Assembly (NCBI GenBank): GCA_016839025.1
Contig: JADLKK010000007.1
Span: 1 to 56,231, forward strand
DNA from: Proteiniphilum sp.
GTDB lineage: Bacteria > Bacteroidota > Bacteroidia > Bacteroidales > Dysgonomonadaceae
Length of the DNA stretch: 56,231 bases
Direction: 5' to 3'
A program made the position numbers and the translations under genes. A model generated the notes under the pieces. The model saw only the letters and a program-made list of their open reading frames with translations, made no database searches and was not told the origin of the DNA. This document shows, in pieces, positions 1-8,151 of this stretch (its first letter is position 1; each line of letters opens with the position of its first letter).

Positions 1-2541
1 AAGAGATACACTTTCGACGAAGCTTACCAGGCCTCGTTGGAGTATTTTAAGGGCGATGAGCTAGCCGCCAAGGTGTGGGTAAGCAAGTATGCGCTGAAAG
101 ACAGCCAGGGAGAGATCTATGAGAAGACTCCGGAGGATATGCACAGGCGTCTGGCAAGAGAGATTGCCCGCATTGAACAGAAGTATGCCAATCCGCTGAG
201 TGAACAGGAGCTTTTCGAACTGTTCGACCGTTTCCGATATATCATTCCGCAGGGGAGCCCCATGACCGGTATCGGCAATGACTATCAGGTGGCTTCCCTT
301 TCCAACTGTTTTGTGATCGGTATGGATGGCAATGCTGACTCCTACGGTGCGATCATCCGTGTGGATGAGGAGCAGGTGCAGCTGATGAAGCGGCGCGGGG
401 GTGTGGGACATGACCTGTCGCACATCCGTCCCAAGGGGTCGCCGGTGAAGAATTCGGCCCTCACTTCTACGGGATTGGTACCCTTCATGGAACGCTACTC
501 CAACTCTACCCGTGAGGTGGCACAGGATGGGCGTCGTGGTGCGCTTATGTTGAGTGTGTCGATCAAACATCCTGATTCGGAGAACTTCATCGATGCAAAG
601 CTGGAACAGGGCAAGGTGACCGGTGCCAATATCTCGGTGAAGATCGACGATGCCTTTATGGAGGCTGCGGCAACGGGTAAGCCCTACGTGCAGAAGTATC
701 CGATTGATTCCGGCAAGCCGAAGTATGAGAAGACGATCAATGCGAAGGAGCTGTGGGAGAAGATCATCCACAACGCATGGCGCTCTGCCGAGCCGGGAGT
801 ACTCTTCTGGGATACCATTATCCGTGAGTCGGTACCCGATTGTTATGCCGACCTCGGTTTCCGGACGGTGTCGACCAATCCCTGTGGGGAGATCCCGCTC
901 TGTCCCTACGACAGCTGTCGTCTGCTGGCCATTAATCTCTACTCCTATGTGGTGAATCCCTTCCGTGAGGATGCCCGGTTCGACTTCGAGTTGTTTGGCA
1001 AGCATGTGCAACTGGCTCAACGCATCATGGATGACATCATCGACCTGGAGTCAGAGAAAATTGAGCTGATTCTACAGAAGATCGACTCCGATCCGGAGTC
1101 GGAGGAGGTGAAATCATCGGAGCGTACCCTCTGGCTGAAGATCCGGAAAAAGACCCTGCAGGGACGCCGTACCGGTGTGGGCATCACTGCAGAGGGGGAT
1201 ATGCTGGCCGCGCTGGGTATCCGTTACGGAAGCGACGAGGGAAATGATTTTTCTGAGGAGGTACACCGTTCCGTGGCACTCAATGCCTATCGTTCTTCCG
1301 TGGAGATGGCGCGTGAAAGGGGTGCCTTCGAGATTTTCGAGGCCGAAAGGGAAAAGGACAATCCCTTTATTCTTCGCTTGAAAGATGCAGACAATCAGCT
1401 GTATGAGGATATGGTGCAGTATGGCAGGCGCAACATCGCCTGTCTCACCATTGCCCCCACCGGTACCACCAGCCTGATGTCTCAGACCACCTCCGGCATT
1501 GAGCCGGTCTTCCTGCCGGTATACACCCGCCGCCGGAAGGTAAACCCCAATGACCGGGATGTGAAGATTGACTTTGTGGATGAGAACGGTGACTCATGGG
1601 AGGAGTACACTGTTTTCCACCACAAGTTTGTTACCTGGATGGAGGCAAACGGCTACTCTACCACCAGGCGCTACAGCAAGCAGGAGGTAGAGGAGATGGT
1701 GGAGAAGTCGCCCTACTACAAGGCCACCTCGAACGATGTGGACTGGCTGCAGAAGGTAAAGATGCAGGGGCGGGTGCAGAAGTGGGTGGATCACTCCATC
1801 AGTGTCACCATCAACTTGCCGTCCGATGTGACCGAGGAGTTGGTGGGTGAGCTCTACATGGAGGCCTGGAAGAGCGGTTGCAAGGGGTGTACCGTTTACC
1901 GTGACGGTTCCCGTGCCGGGGTGCTGATCTCGAACGACAAAGAGGAAAAAGAGGAGAAGCTGAGAGATGACGACTGCTACGAGATGCCGGCTGTGGTTAC
2001 CTCACGTCCCATTGAATTGGAGGCAGATGTGATCAAGTTCCAGAATAACAAGGAGAAATGGATTGCTTTTATAGGTCTGCTCAATGGTCGCCCTTACGAG
2101 ATCTTTACCGGTATCAACGACGAGGATGATGGCATCATGATCCCGAAGAATGTCACCACCGGTAAGATCATCAAGGCATACGACAACGACGGACGGAAGC
2201 ACTACGATTTCCAGTTCCAGAACCGAAGAGGCTACAAGGTTACCATCGAGGGGCTAGACGGTAAGTTCAATCCCGAATACTGGAACTATGCCAAGCTGAT
2301 CTCGGGAGTATTGCGTTACGGTATGCCCATCGATCAGGTGATCAAACTGGTATCAGGCCTGGAGCTGGACAGCGAGACCATCAACACATGGAAAAACGGG
2401 GTGGAGCGGGCACTGAAGAAATACCTGCCCAATGAGACAGAGGCCAAAGGGCAAAAGTGTCCTGTTTGCGGACATGAGACACTGGTCTACGAGGAGGGGT
2501 GTCTTAAGTGCCGCAACTGCGGTGCTTCCAAGTGCGGATGA
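1..2541 (+). CDS. nrdJ: Adenosylcobalamin-dependent (class II) ribonucleotide reductase, 5' partial
   Basis: The enzyme reduces ribonucleotides to deoxyribonucleotides in the cytoplasm using a coenzyme B12 radical, so it works with or without oxygen. The frame is already open at base 1 and reads KRYTFDEAYQASLEYF before any start codon, so the true start lies upstream; 846 residues are visible. The active-site NPCGE motif lies at codons 877-891 (Cys at visible residue 295), and the radical-barrel motif APTGTTSLM follows near residue 485. A TSCPD-like region occupies roughly residues 660-760, and the end carries a Cys-rich tail (CPVCGHE, CRNCGASKCG) that would re-reduce the active site or bind zinc. 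The family assignment is firm; the class II call rests on the overall layout and the C-terminal Cys pairs. Confidence 0.93.
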   Translation, partial: KRYTFDEAYQASLEYFKGDELAAKVWVSKYALKDSQGEIYEKTPEDMHRRLAREIARIEQKYANPLSEQELFELFDRFRYIIPQGSPMTGIGNDYQVASLSNCFVIGMDGNADSYGAIIRVDEEQVQLMKRRGGVGHDLSHIRPKGSPVKNSALTSTGLVPFMERYSNSTREVAQDGRRGALMLSVSIKHPDSENFIDAKLEQGKVTGANISVKIDDAFMEAAATGKPYVQKYPIDSGKPKYEKTINAKELWEKIIHNAWRSAEPGVLFWDTIIRESVPDCYADLGFRTVSTNPCGEIPLCPYDSCRLLAINLYSYVVNPFREDARFDFELFGKHVQLAQRIMDDIIDLESEKIELILQKIDSDPESEEVKSSERTLWLKIRKKTLQGRRTGVGITAEGDMLAALGIRYGSDEGNDFSEEVHRSVALNAYRSSVEMARERGAFEIFEAEREKDNPFILRLKDADNQLYEDMVQYGRRNIACLTIAPTGTTSLMSQTTSGIEPVFLPVYTRRRKVNPNDRDVKIDFVDENGDSWEEYTVFHHKFVTWMEANGYSTTRRYSKQEVEEMVEKSPYYKATSNDVDWLQKVKMQGRVQKWVDHSISVTINLPSDVTEELVGELYMEAWKSGCKGCTVYRDGSRAGVLISNDKEEKEEKLRDDDCYEMPAVVTSRPIELEADVIKFQNNKEKWIAFIGLLNGRPYEIFTGINDEDDGIMIPKNVTTGKIIKAYDNDGRKHYDFQFQNRRGYKVTIEGLDGKFNPEYWNYAKLISGVLRYGMPIDQVIKLVSGLELDSETINTWKNGVERALKKYLPNETEAKGQKCPVCGHETLVYEEGCLKCRNCGASKCG

Positions 2542-2598
2542 TCAGCACTGCGGGATCAATAATAGGGTGATTTCCTTTCCAGGAGTCGCCCTTTTTGC

Positions 2599-2606
2599 TA
2601 TTTTTG
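2599..2606 (+). promoter_or_regulatory. -7 box TATTTTTG very close to the yigZ-like start
   Basis: This is a match to the Bacteroidota TAnnTTTG element. It ends only 4 nt before the ATG at 2611, so the expected start of transcription would fall on or next to the start codon. No good TTG partner was seen about 20 nt upstream. Confidence 0.4.
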
Positions 2607-2610
2607 CGGT

Positions 2611-3243
2611 ATGGACGACACGTACAGAACGATCGAGGAACCGGCGGAAGGGTACCTTAGCGAGAAGAAAAGCAGGTTCCTCTCCTTCATTTTTCCGGTG
2701 AAGGAGGCACAGGAGGTAAAGAAGATCGTGGATGCATATCGCAAAAAGTATTATGATGCACGGCATCTCTGCTGGGCCTACATGCTCGGATGGAAGCGGG
2801 AGGAATATCGTTCGAACGACGATGGGGAGCCTTCGGGCAGTGCCGGAAAGCCGATCCTGGGACAGATACATTCAGCGGAGCTGACAGATGTGCTGATTCT
2901 GGTGGTACGTTATTTCGGAGGCACGCTGTTGGGCACCGGTGGTCTGATCAAGGCATATAGGGGGGCGGCAGCTGATGCTATTTCCCATGCGCGGATTGTG
3001 GAGAAAACGATAGATGACCGCATTGTGATACGGTTCGATTACCCGTTGTTGAACGAGGTAATGCGCCTGTTGAAACAATATGAAGAGATAAACTGGAGAC
3101 AGGAGTTCGGGGAGTGTTGTCGCATGGATCTGCACATTCGCCGATCACTTTCCGGGCGCTTGAAGGAACAGCTCTCCTCTCTGCACGGCCTGTCGGTTTT
3201 GCTTCCTAAGCAGGGGGAAACGGGCAGTGAAACAACGGGATAA
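2611..3243 (+). CDS. YigZ/IMPACT family protein (UPF0029)
   Basis: The 210-residue protein has the IMPACT N-terminal domain (residues 1-120) with the signature stretches YDARHLCWAYMLG, NDDGEPSGSAGKPIL and VVRYFGGTLLGTGGLIKAY. The remaining 90 residues match the usual small ferredoxin-like C-terminal domain. Family members are linked to translation and stress responses (IMPACT in eukaryotes, YigZ in E. coli), but the bacterial biochemical role is not settled. The gene stands alone between nrdJ and topA, with its own promoter-like box just before the ATG. Confidence 0.9.
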   Translation: MDDTYRTIEEPAEGYLSEKKSRFLSFIFPVKEAQEVKKIVDAYRKKYYDARHLCWAYMLGWKREEYRSNDDGEPSGSAGKPILGQIHSAELTDVLILVVRYFGGTLLGTGGLIKAYRGAAADAISHARIVEKTIDDRIVIRFDYPLLNEVMRLLKQYEEINWRQEFGECCRMDLHIRRSLSGRLKEQLSSLHGLSVLLPKQGETGSETTG

Positions 3244-3301
3244 AAACGACCGGAACATCCATCAAAAAGTCTTAATATAGCAGTAAAATCATAAAAAAGT
3301 G

Positions 3302-3330
3302 TTGTTCCTGAGGCAAAATTACTACTTTTG
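3302..3330 (+). promoter_or_regulatory. Promoter of topA
   Basis: TTG at 3302-3304 and TACTTTTG at 3323-3330 are separated by 18 nt, close to the Bacteroidota spacing. Transcription would begin near 3337, leaving a 5' UTR of about 45 nt before the topA ATG at 3383. Confidence 0.6.
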
Positions 3331-3382
3331 CACCCGAAATGTGCAAGCATCCCACAATGGTATTGATAGAAACAGCATCTGA

Positions 3383-5866
3383 ATGGAAAAAAACCTGGTC
3401 ATAGTAGAGTCACCTGCCAAAGCAAAAACAATTGAGAAGTTTCTCGGAAAAGATTTTCACGTGATGTCGAGTTACGGACATATCCGTGATCTGAAAAAAA
3501 AAGATTTCAGCATCGATGTCGAGAACGGTTTTACACCGCTATACGAGATCCCTGCCGACAAGAAGAAAGTGGTATCCGAGCTGAAGGCGGCGGCAAAGAA
3601 GGCAGAGACGGTATGGCTCGCCTCCGATGAGGACCGCGAGGGGGAGGCCATCTCCTGGCATCTCTTCGATGCTCTGGAGCTGAAGGAGGAGAAGACCAAA
3701 CGGATCGTCTTTCATGAGATTACCAGGAATGCCATTCAGGAAGCGATACAGCATCCCAGAAAGATAGACCAGCACCTGGTGGATGCACAGCAGGCACGGC
3801 GTGTGCTGGACCGCATTGTTGGCTTTGAGCTCTCGCCCGTGCTCTGGCGCAAGATCAAGCCGGCCCTCTCTGCCGGGCGGGTGCAATCGGTGGCGGTGCG
3901 GCTCATCGTAGAGCGGGAACGGGAGATACAACAGTTCACATCGGAAGCTGCCTATCGTGTTGTAGCCCTTTTCACCAAGGAGGAGAACGGCCAGCAGTAC
4001 CAGATCCGGGCAGAGTACAACAAGCGTCTCAAAAGTAAGGAGGAGGCACTGGCACTGCTGGAGCAGCTGAAATCGTCAACATTCACCATCGATGAGGTGG
4101 TGACGAAGCCGGCAAAGAAATCGCCGGCAGCGCCCTTCACCACCTCCACCCTGCAACAGGAGGCCTCGCGCAAGCTGGGTTTCTCGGTGGGACAGACCAT
4201 GATGGTGGCCCAGCGGCTCTATGAAGCGGGTAAGATCACCTATATGCGTACCGACAGCGTCAACCTCTCGGGCCTGGCCATTGGCACCGCCAAGACGGAG
4301 ATTCATGATCTTTACGGAGAAAAGTACCACAAGGTACGTCAATATACGACCAAATCGAAGGGGGCACAGGAGGCGCACGAGGCGATCCGTCCCACCTACC
4401 TGAGCGAACATGAGGTGTCTGGAACGACACAGGAGAAAAAGCTCTACGAGCTGATCTGGAAACGTACCATTGCTTCCCAGATGGCGGATGCCGAGCTGGA
4501 ACGTACCACGGTTAACATTGGCATTTCCCATGCGGAGGGTCGTTTCACGGCCAACGGAGAGGTGATCAAGTTCGATGGTTTTCTGCGTGTTTATCTGGAA
4601 GGCACCGACGATGAGACCAACGAAAAGGATGAGGGGATCCTGCCACCGGTAAAGCAAGGCGAACAGCTGGTGATGGCAGAGACTACGGCCATGGAGCGAT
4701 TTACACAGCGTCCACCTCGTTATACCGAAGCCGCCCTGGTGCGCAAGATGGAGGAGCTGGGCATTGGCCGTCCTTCCACCTATGCTCCCACCATCTCCAC
4801 CATCGTGAACCGGGAGTATGTGGAGAAAGGGAGCGTGGAGGGTGAGGAGCGCAGCTACAATGTGCTAACCCTTAAGAAGGGAGCAATCAAGGACACGGTA
4901 AAGAAGGAGATCACCGGTGCCGACAAGAACAAACTGCTCCCCACCGACATCGGGATGGTGGTGAACGATTTTCTGGTGGAGTACTTCCCATCAGTGATCG
5001 ACTACAACTTCACCGCGAAGGTGGAGAAGGAGTTCGACGAGATTGCCGAAGGAAAGGTGCAGTGGAACGAGTCGATTGCCGCTTTTTATAAGCTGTTTCA
5101 CCCCATCGTGGAGGAGACGGCGCAGATGCGTACCGAGCACAAGGCGGGTGAACGGGTGCTGGGCACCGATCCCAAGACAGGGAAACAGGTGTCGGTGAAG
5201 ATAGGACGGTACGGTGCCATGGCTCAGATTGGCACACCCGATGATGAGGAGAAGCCACAGTTCGCCTCATTGCAGAAGACGCAGTCGATCGAGACCATCA
5301 CCCTTGAGGAGACACTGAAGCTGTTTGAGCTGCCACGCACCCTGGGTGCTTTCCGGGAAAAGGATGTGGTAGTAGGCGTGGGCCGTTTCGGGCCCTATAT
5401 TCGTCACAACAATAAGTTTGTCTCTCTGCCCAAGGGTGTGGATCCGCTGGAGATTGAGCTGGAGGAGGCAACTGCCCTGATTGAGGCGAAGGAGCAGAAG
5501 GATCGGGAGAAGATCATTCTCAGTTTTGAGGAGGAACCCGAGCTGCAGGTGCTCAACGGCCGTTACGGACCCTACATCACCTTTCAGAAGGCCAACTACA
5601 AGATTCCGAAGGGGATGAAGCCGGAGGAGCTGACGTTGGAGGAGTGCCGGCGCATCATCGAGGAGGCTGACAAGGAAGGTAAAGCCACTGGCAGGGGACG
5701 CAGGGGTGCTTCAACGAAGAAAGCTGCCACGACAGCCGCGGCCGGCAAAAGCAGTGCGAAGAAGAGTACCACCAAGAAGAGCACTGCCAAGAAGAGCACC
5801 ACTAAAAAGAGCGCGACAGCCAAAACATCGGCTGCCAAAAAAAACGATAGTGCGAAGGGTGAATAG
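3383..5866 (+). CDS. topA: DNA topoisomerase I (type IA)
   Basis: The enzyme relaxes negative supercoils by cutting one DNA strand through a tyrosine. The 827-residue protein starts with the Toprim motif IVESPAKAKTIEKFLG and has the metal-binding DEDREGE at residues 82-88. SAGRVQSVAVRLIVERER follows, and the catalytic Tyr is residue 287 in KITYMRTDS. The C-terminal part has no zinc fingers but carries repeated G-R-[YF]-G modules (GRYGAMAQIG, GRFGPYIRHN, GRYGPYITFQ), as in topoisomerases of this type. The last 45 or so residues are a low-complexity Lys/Ser/Thr/Ala tail, likely a DNA-binding extension. It has its own promoter and is followed closely by a GNAT gene. Confidence 0.97.
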   Translation: MEKNLVIVESPAKAKTIEKFLGKDFHVMSSYGHIRDLKKKDFSIDVENGFTPLYEIPADKKKVVSELKAAAKKAETVWLASDEDREGEAISWHLFDALELKEEKTKRIVFHEITRNAIQEAIQHPRKIDQHLVDAQQARRVLDRIVGFELSPVLWRKIKPALSAGRVQSVAVRLIVEREREIQQFTSEAAYRVVALFTKEENGQQYQIRAEYNKRLKSKEEALALLEQLKSSTFTIDEVVTKPAKKSPAAPFTTSTLQQEASRKLGFSVGQTMMVAQRLYEAGKITYMRTDSVNLSGLAIGTAKTEIHDLYGEKYHKVRQYTTKSKGAQEAHEAIRPTYLSEHEVSGTTQEKKLYELIWKRTIASQMADAELERTTVNIGISHAEGRFTANGEVIKFDGFLRVYLEGTDDETNEKDEGILPPVKQGEQLVMAETTAMERFTQRPPRYTEAALVRKMEELGIGRPSTYAPTISTIVNREYVEKGSVEGEERSYNVLTLKKGAIKDTVKKEITGADKNKLLPTDIGMVVNDFLVEYFPSVIDYNFTAKVEKEFDEIAEGKVQWNESIAAFYKLFHPIVEETAQMRTEHKAGERVLGTDPKTGKQVSVKIGRYGAMAQIGTPDDEEKPQFASLQKTQSIETITLEETLKLFELPRTLGAFREKDVVVGVGRFGPYIRHNNKFVSLPKGVDPLEIELEEATALIEAKEQKDREKIILSFEEEPELQVLNGRYGPYITFQKANYKIPKGMKPEELTLEECRRIIEEADKEGKATGRGRRGASTKKAATTAAAGKSSAKKSTTKKSTAKKSTTKKSATAKTSAAKKNDSAKGE
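5723..5845 (+). repeat. Low-complexity KKST/AAKK-coding repeat at the 3' end of topA
   Basis: Near-repeats of AAGAAGAGYRCYRCC encode KKSTTKKSTAKKSTTKKS and similar units. The repeat stays in frame and is typical of basic tails on Bacteroidota DNA-binding proteins. It could vary in length between strains. Confidence 0.6.
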
Positions 5867-5893
5867 GTGTAACAGCATTGCAATCTCTTATCG

Positions 5894-6427
5894 ATGATCA
5901 CTCAGATACGTCATACAAAAGAAGTGGAGATCGCGGAGGTGATGGAGATCTATGCCGCTGCACGTGTTTTTATGCAGCGAAGCGGCAATCCCGGGCAGTG
6001 GGGTGATCATTATCCTGCCGAAGCGTTTATTCGAGAGGAGATTGCAGCCGGGCACAGCTTTGTTTGCCTGAACGAGAGGGATGCGGTTGTGGCGACTTTT
6101 TGCTTTATCCTGGGTGAGGATCCCACCTATCAGCAGATTTTTGAGGGGGGATGGCTCAATGAAGAGCCTTACGGGACGCTACACCGCATTGCTTCGCGAG
6201 GGAGTGAGAAAGGGGTGGCACGAGCCTGTTTTGAATGGTGTTTCAGGCAATGTCCCAATATACGGGTAGATACCCATCGTGACAACCGGGTGATGCAGCA
6301 GGTCATCGAGTCAATGGGTTTCAGTTACTGTGGCATCATTTATGTCGGTGACGGCTCCCCCAGGTTAGCCTATCAGAAGAAGCTTTTCGGCTATGATGCC
6401 GAAGCAGGGAAGATCACGGTGCCATGA
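5894..6427 (+). CDS. GNAT-family N-acetyltransferase
   Basis: A 177-residue protein with the GNAT layout: an N-terminal helix pair (IAEVMEIYAAARVFM), a central strand pair (FVCLNERDAVVATFCFI), and the late strand and helix IRVDTHRDNRVMQQVIESMGFSYCGIIY, which match motif B of the fold. The substrate cannot be told from the sequence; proteins of this look are usually called small-molecule or ribosomal-protein-type acetyltransferases. It starts 27 nt after topA, and its stop overlaps the start of the next small gene (ATGA), so the two are probably translated together. Confidence 0.8.
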   Translation: MITQIRHTKEVEIAEVMEIYAAARVFMQRSGNPGQWGDHYPAEAFIREEIAAGHSFVCLNERDAVVATFCFILGEDPTYQQIFEGGWLNEEPYGTLHRIASRGSEKGVARACFEWCFRQCPNIRVDTHRDNRVMQQVIESMGFSYCGIIYVGDGSPRLAYQKKLFGYDAEAGKITVP

Positions 6428-6699
6428 AAAAAAACGCTACATTCCTTTTGCTGACCGGTTGTCCGCTGCTGTTGCGGGGAGCAGAGGATCCTCACTCCTT
6501 GCCGCTTGATATCAACATTGACTATAGTCAGGATCCGATCTTTCAGGAGGTATGGTTTTGGGGAGTGGTTGCGCTCTTTTTTCTGTTGCTATTGGTGTTG
6601 CTGATCCGTGGTGGAAGGAGGGTGGAGGAACAGCGGCAGGAAGTGTTCTCAAGTAGGGTAGAGCAGGAGTCCTGCCATCCCGGAGAGCAGGATCAGTAG
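6424..6699 (+). CDS. Small single-pass membrane protein of unknown function
   Basis: A 91-residue ORF whose ATG overlaps the stop of the acetyltransferase gene by 4 nt. It has an N-terminal signal-like stretch (residues 1-19), a short acidic part with DPIFQEVWFW, one strong membrane segment (about residues 43-61, VVALFFLLLLVLLI) and a basic stop-transfer RGGRR. The polar tail after it overlaps the 3' end of the opposite-strand chromate transporter gene by 51 bp, so this tail may be a run-on past an older stop. The coupling and membrane segment support a real gene; the function is unknown. Confidence 0.55.
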   Translation: MKKNATFLLLTGCPLLLRGAEDPHSLPLDINIDYSQDPIFQEVWFWGVVALFFLLLLVLLIRGGRRVEEQRQEVFSSRVEQESCHPGEQDQ

Positions 6700-7212
6700 T
6701 ATGGGATCCACCTTTTTTACCGATGCCGTCAGCACCACACCAAAGATGATCCAGCTCTTGTAATCGGTGAAATTGTTGCCATTCATCAGCATCAGTGCAG
6801 CCGAGGCGATCAGTCCGATGATGGCTGGTTTCAGTACGGAAAGGGATGCCTGTAGCCAGGCATTGTTGCTGAGACGAAAGAAGAAAGCGCAGACCAGCGT
6901 CATCAGGATGAGTGAGGGGATGCTCACGGCCAGGGTGGCGACGGCTGAGCCGATGATGCCATAACCGCTGGCATATCCCATCTCGGTAATAGCGGAATAG
7001 CCAATATAGGTGGCTGAGTTGAAAGCGATGGGACCCGGTGTGGTTTGTGAGATGGCCACGATATCGGTGAAGTCGGCCACCGTGATCCATTCATGCTGCT
7101 CCACCACTTCATGCTGTATCAGGGGCAGCATGGCATACCCTCCACCGAATCCGAAGAGTCCGATCTTGAAGAAGGAGAGAAAAAGGGCGGCATAGAGATC
7201 GATCAGTTCCAT
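6649..7212 (-). CDS. chrA2: Chromate transporter, second half protein
   Basis: A 187-residue integral membrane protein of the CHR superfamily, half-size type. The N-terminal signature FKIGLFGFGGGYAMLPLIQ is followed by SQTTPGPIAFNSATYIGY, the conserved PGP motif, and several hydrophobic segments. Half-size CHR proteins work as pairs; its partner lies just upstream with a one-base gap (TAA-A-ATG). Known members export chromate; in many anaerobes the real substrate is unproven. Its 3' end overlaps the convergent small membrane protein gene. Confidence 0.88.
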   Translation of the reverse strand: MELIDLYAALFLSFFKIGLFGFGGGYAMLPLIQHEVVEQHEWITVADFTDIVAISQTTPGPIAFNSATYIGYSAITEMGYASGYGIIGSAVATLAVSIPSLILMTLVCAFFFRLSNNAWLQASLSVLKPAIIGLIASAALMLMNGNNFTDYKSWIIFGVVLTASVKKVDPILLILLSGMAGLLLYPT

Positions 7213-7213
7213 T

Positions 7214-7771
7214 TTATTTCTTCATCACTTTTTTCAGATAGACCAGGTGTGAGAACCCCATCAGGATAGCGGCCAGGACGATGTAGACCGGCGAGACTTT
7301 CAGCAGCCAGACAGTAAGAGCCGCCACCACGGGAATCCAGATATTTTTGCTGTTCACTCCTGCCGAGCGGCCCAGTCCCAGCAGCGGTGCCGCGATCAGT
7401 GCCACCACAGCGGGTCGGATCCCCTTGAAGATGCGTTCCACCAAGGGATTGTCCCGGAACTGGGAGAAGAGGATGGCAATCAACAGGATAACGATGAAGG
7501 AGGGGAGGATGATGCCGGCAGCGGAGAAGAGGCTGCCCCGGAAGCCCAGCCGCTTGTTGCCCACGAAGAGTGCGGTGTTGAGCGCTATGGGACCCGGAAC
7601 GGATTGGGCGATGGCCAGCATCTCCATGAATGCGTTGTCATCAAGCCATCCTTTTTTTGCAACCACCTCGTTTCTGATCAACGGGATCATGGCGTAGCCG
7701 CCACCGAAGGTGAAGGCCCCGATCCTGAAGAAGACCAGAAAGAGCTCCCCATATTTTCTGATGCGTTGCAT
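7214..7771 (-). CDS. chrA1: Chromate transporter, first half protein
   Basis: A 185-residue CHR-family membrane protein that pairs with the downstream half protein. It shows the same signatures (FFRIGAFTFGGGYAMIPLI and AQSVPGPIALNTALFVG). The two halves share the FGGGYAM and PGPIA motifs but differ enough to suggest the inside-out dual topology typical of such pairs. A well-formed promoter lies about 270 nt upstream, leaving a long untranslated leader with several palindromes. Confidence 0.88.
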   Translation of the reverse strand: MQRIRKYGELFLVFFRIGAFTFGGGYAMIPLIRNEVVAKKGWLDDNAFMEMLAIAQSVPGPIALNTALFVGNKRLGFRGSLFSAAGIILPSFIVILLIAILFSQFRDNPLVERIFKGIRPAVVALIAAPLLGLGRSAGVNSKNIWIPVVAALTVWLLKVSPVYIVLAAILMGFSHLVYLKKVMKK

Positions 7772-7917
7772 AGGATGACCTTAAAAAGTGAAAAGCAGTC
7801 TGCACGATAGTGGTATCTGTTGCAGATCTGCTTTCTATTAAGAAGCCGCATCGGTGGAATAAGACGAAACTCCTTGTGACAGGATTTGAGTGTTCCGGTA
7901 TCTTTGTAATCCGCTGT

Positions 7918-7950
7918 CCCGATCAATCGGGATCCCGAGGGCTGCGGCCC
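7918..7950. repeat. Cluster of overlapping palindromes in the chrA leader
   Basis: CCCGAT-CA-ATCGGG (7918-7931) overlaps the perfect palindrome TCGGGATCCCGA (7927-7938), directly followed by GGGC-TGCG-GCCC (7939-7950). The first two cannot form at the same time in RNA, so the region could switch between folds. No poly-U tract follows on either strand. Confidence 0.6.
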
Positions 7951-8044
7951 GCCATTGATACCAAAAACGAGTCTCGGTTTCTATAACGTAATTGATGAGT
8001 TTCCCAATCGACCAATGCGGCAATGACTCAATCAACCTGTGTGT

Positions 8045-8076
8045 CAAAGATAGGTGATCCCATTGGTATTTCCAAA
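8045..8076 (-). promoter_or_regulatory. Promoter reading toward the chrA pair
   Basis: On the minus strand TTTG (8076-8073) and TATCTTTG (8052-8045) are separated by exactly 20 nt, an excellent Bacteroidota promoter. Transcription would begin near 8038, giving a leader of about 267 nt before the chrA1 ATG at 7771. Confidence 0.65.
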
Positions 8077-8151
8077 TATTCGGGTACCTTTTTCGCCCTC
8101 TTTTCCACATTTTTCCCGTTTTTAACAGGGAACAGCGATGCGGATCACCGG

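Larger units (their letters stand above)
7772..8151. other. 380-nt gap between chrA1 and trpB2 with palindromes and promoters
   Basis: No convincing protein gene is seen here. The gap holds a minus-strand promoter (8045-8076), a plus-strand TATCTTTG box (7899-7906), and a cluster of palindromes at 7918-7950. Most of it would be the 5' leader of the chrA pair. A 90-codon open frame on the minus strand (7838-8110) starts upstream of the promoter and has an unlikely composition, so it was not called. Confidence 0.6.

Noticed and set aside
61-1020. Long antisense open frames, such as the 319-codon frame opposite nrdJ and those opposite maeB, TolC and the pump gene
   Set aside because: They are opposite strongly supported genes and follow from the codon bias of those genes; no domain or start signal supports them.
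7899-7906. Plus-strand TATCTTTG box in the chrA leader
   Set aside because: No plus-strand gene lies downstream; the box would drive antisense RNA into trpB2. It may matter but cannot be supported.
7838-8110. 90-codon open frame on the minus strand in the chrA-trpB2 gap
   Set aside because: It starts upstream of the promoter and crosses the palindromes. Its composition (many Trp, Arg, Tyr, no recognisable domain) looks like chance.
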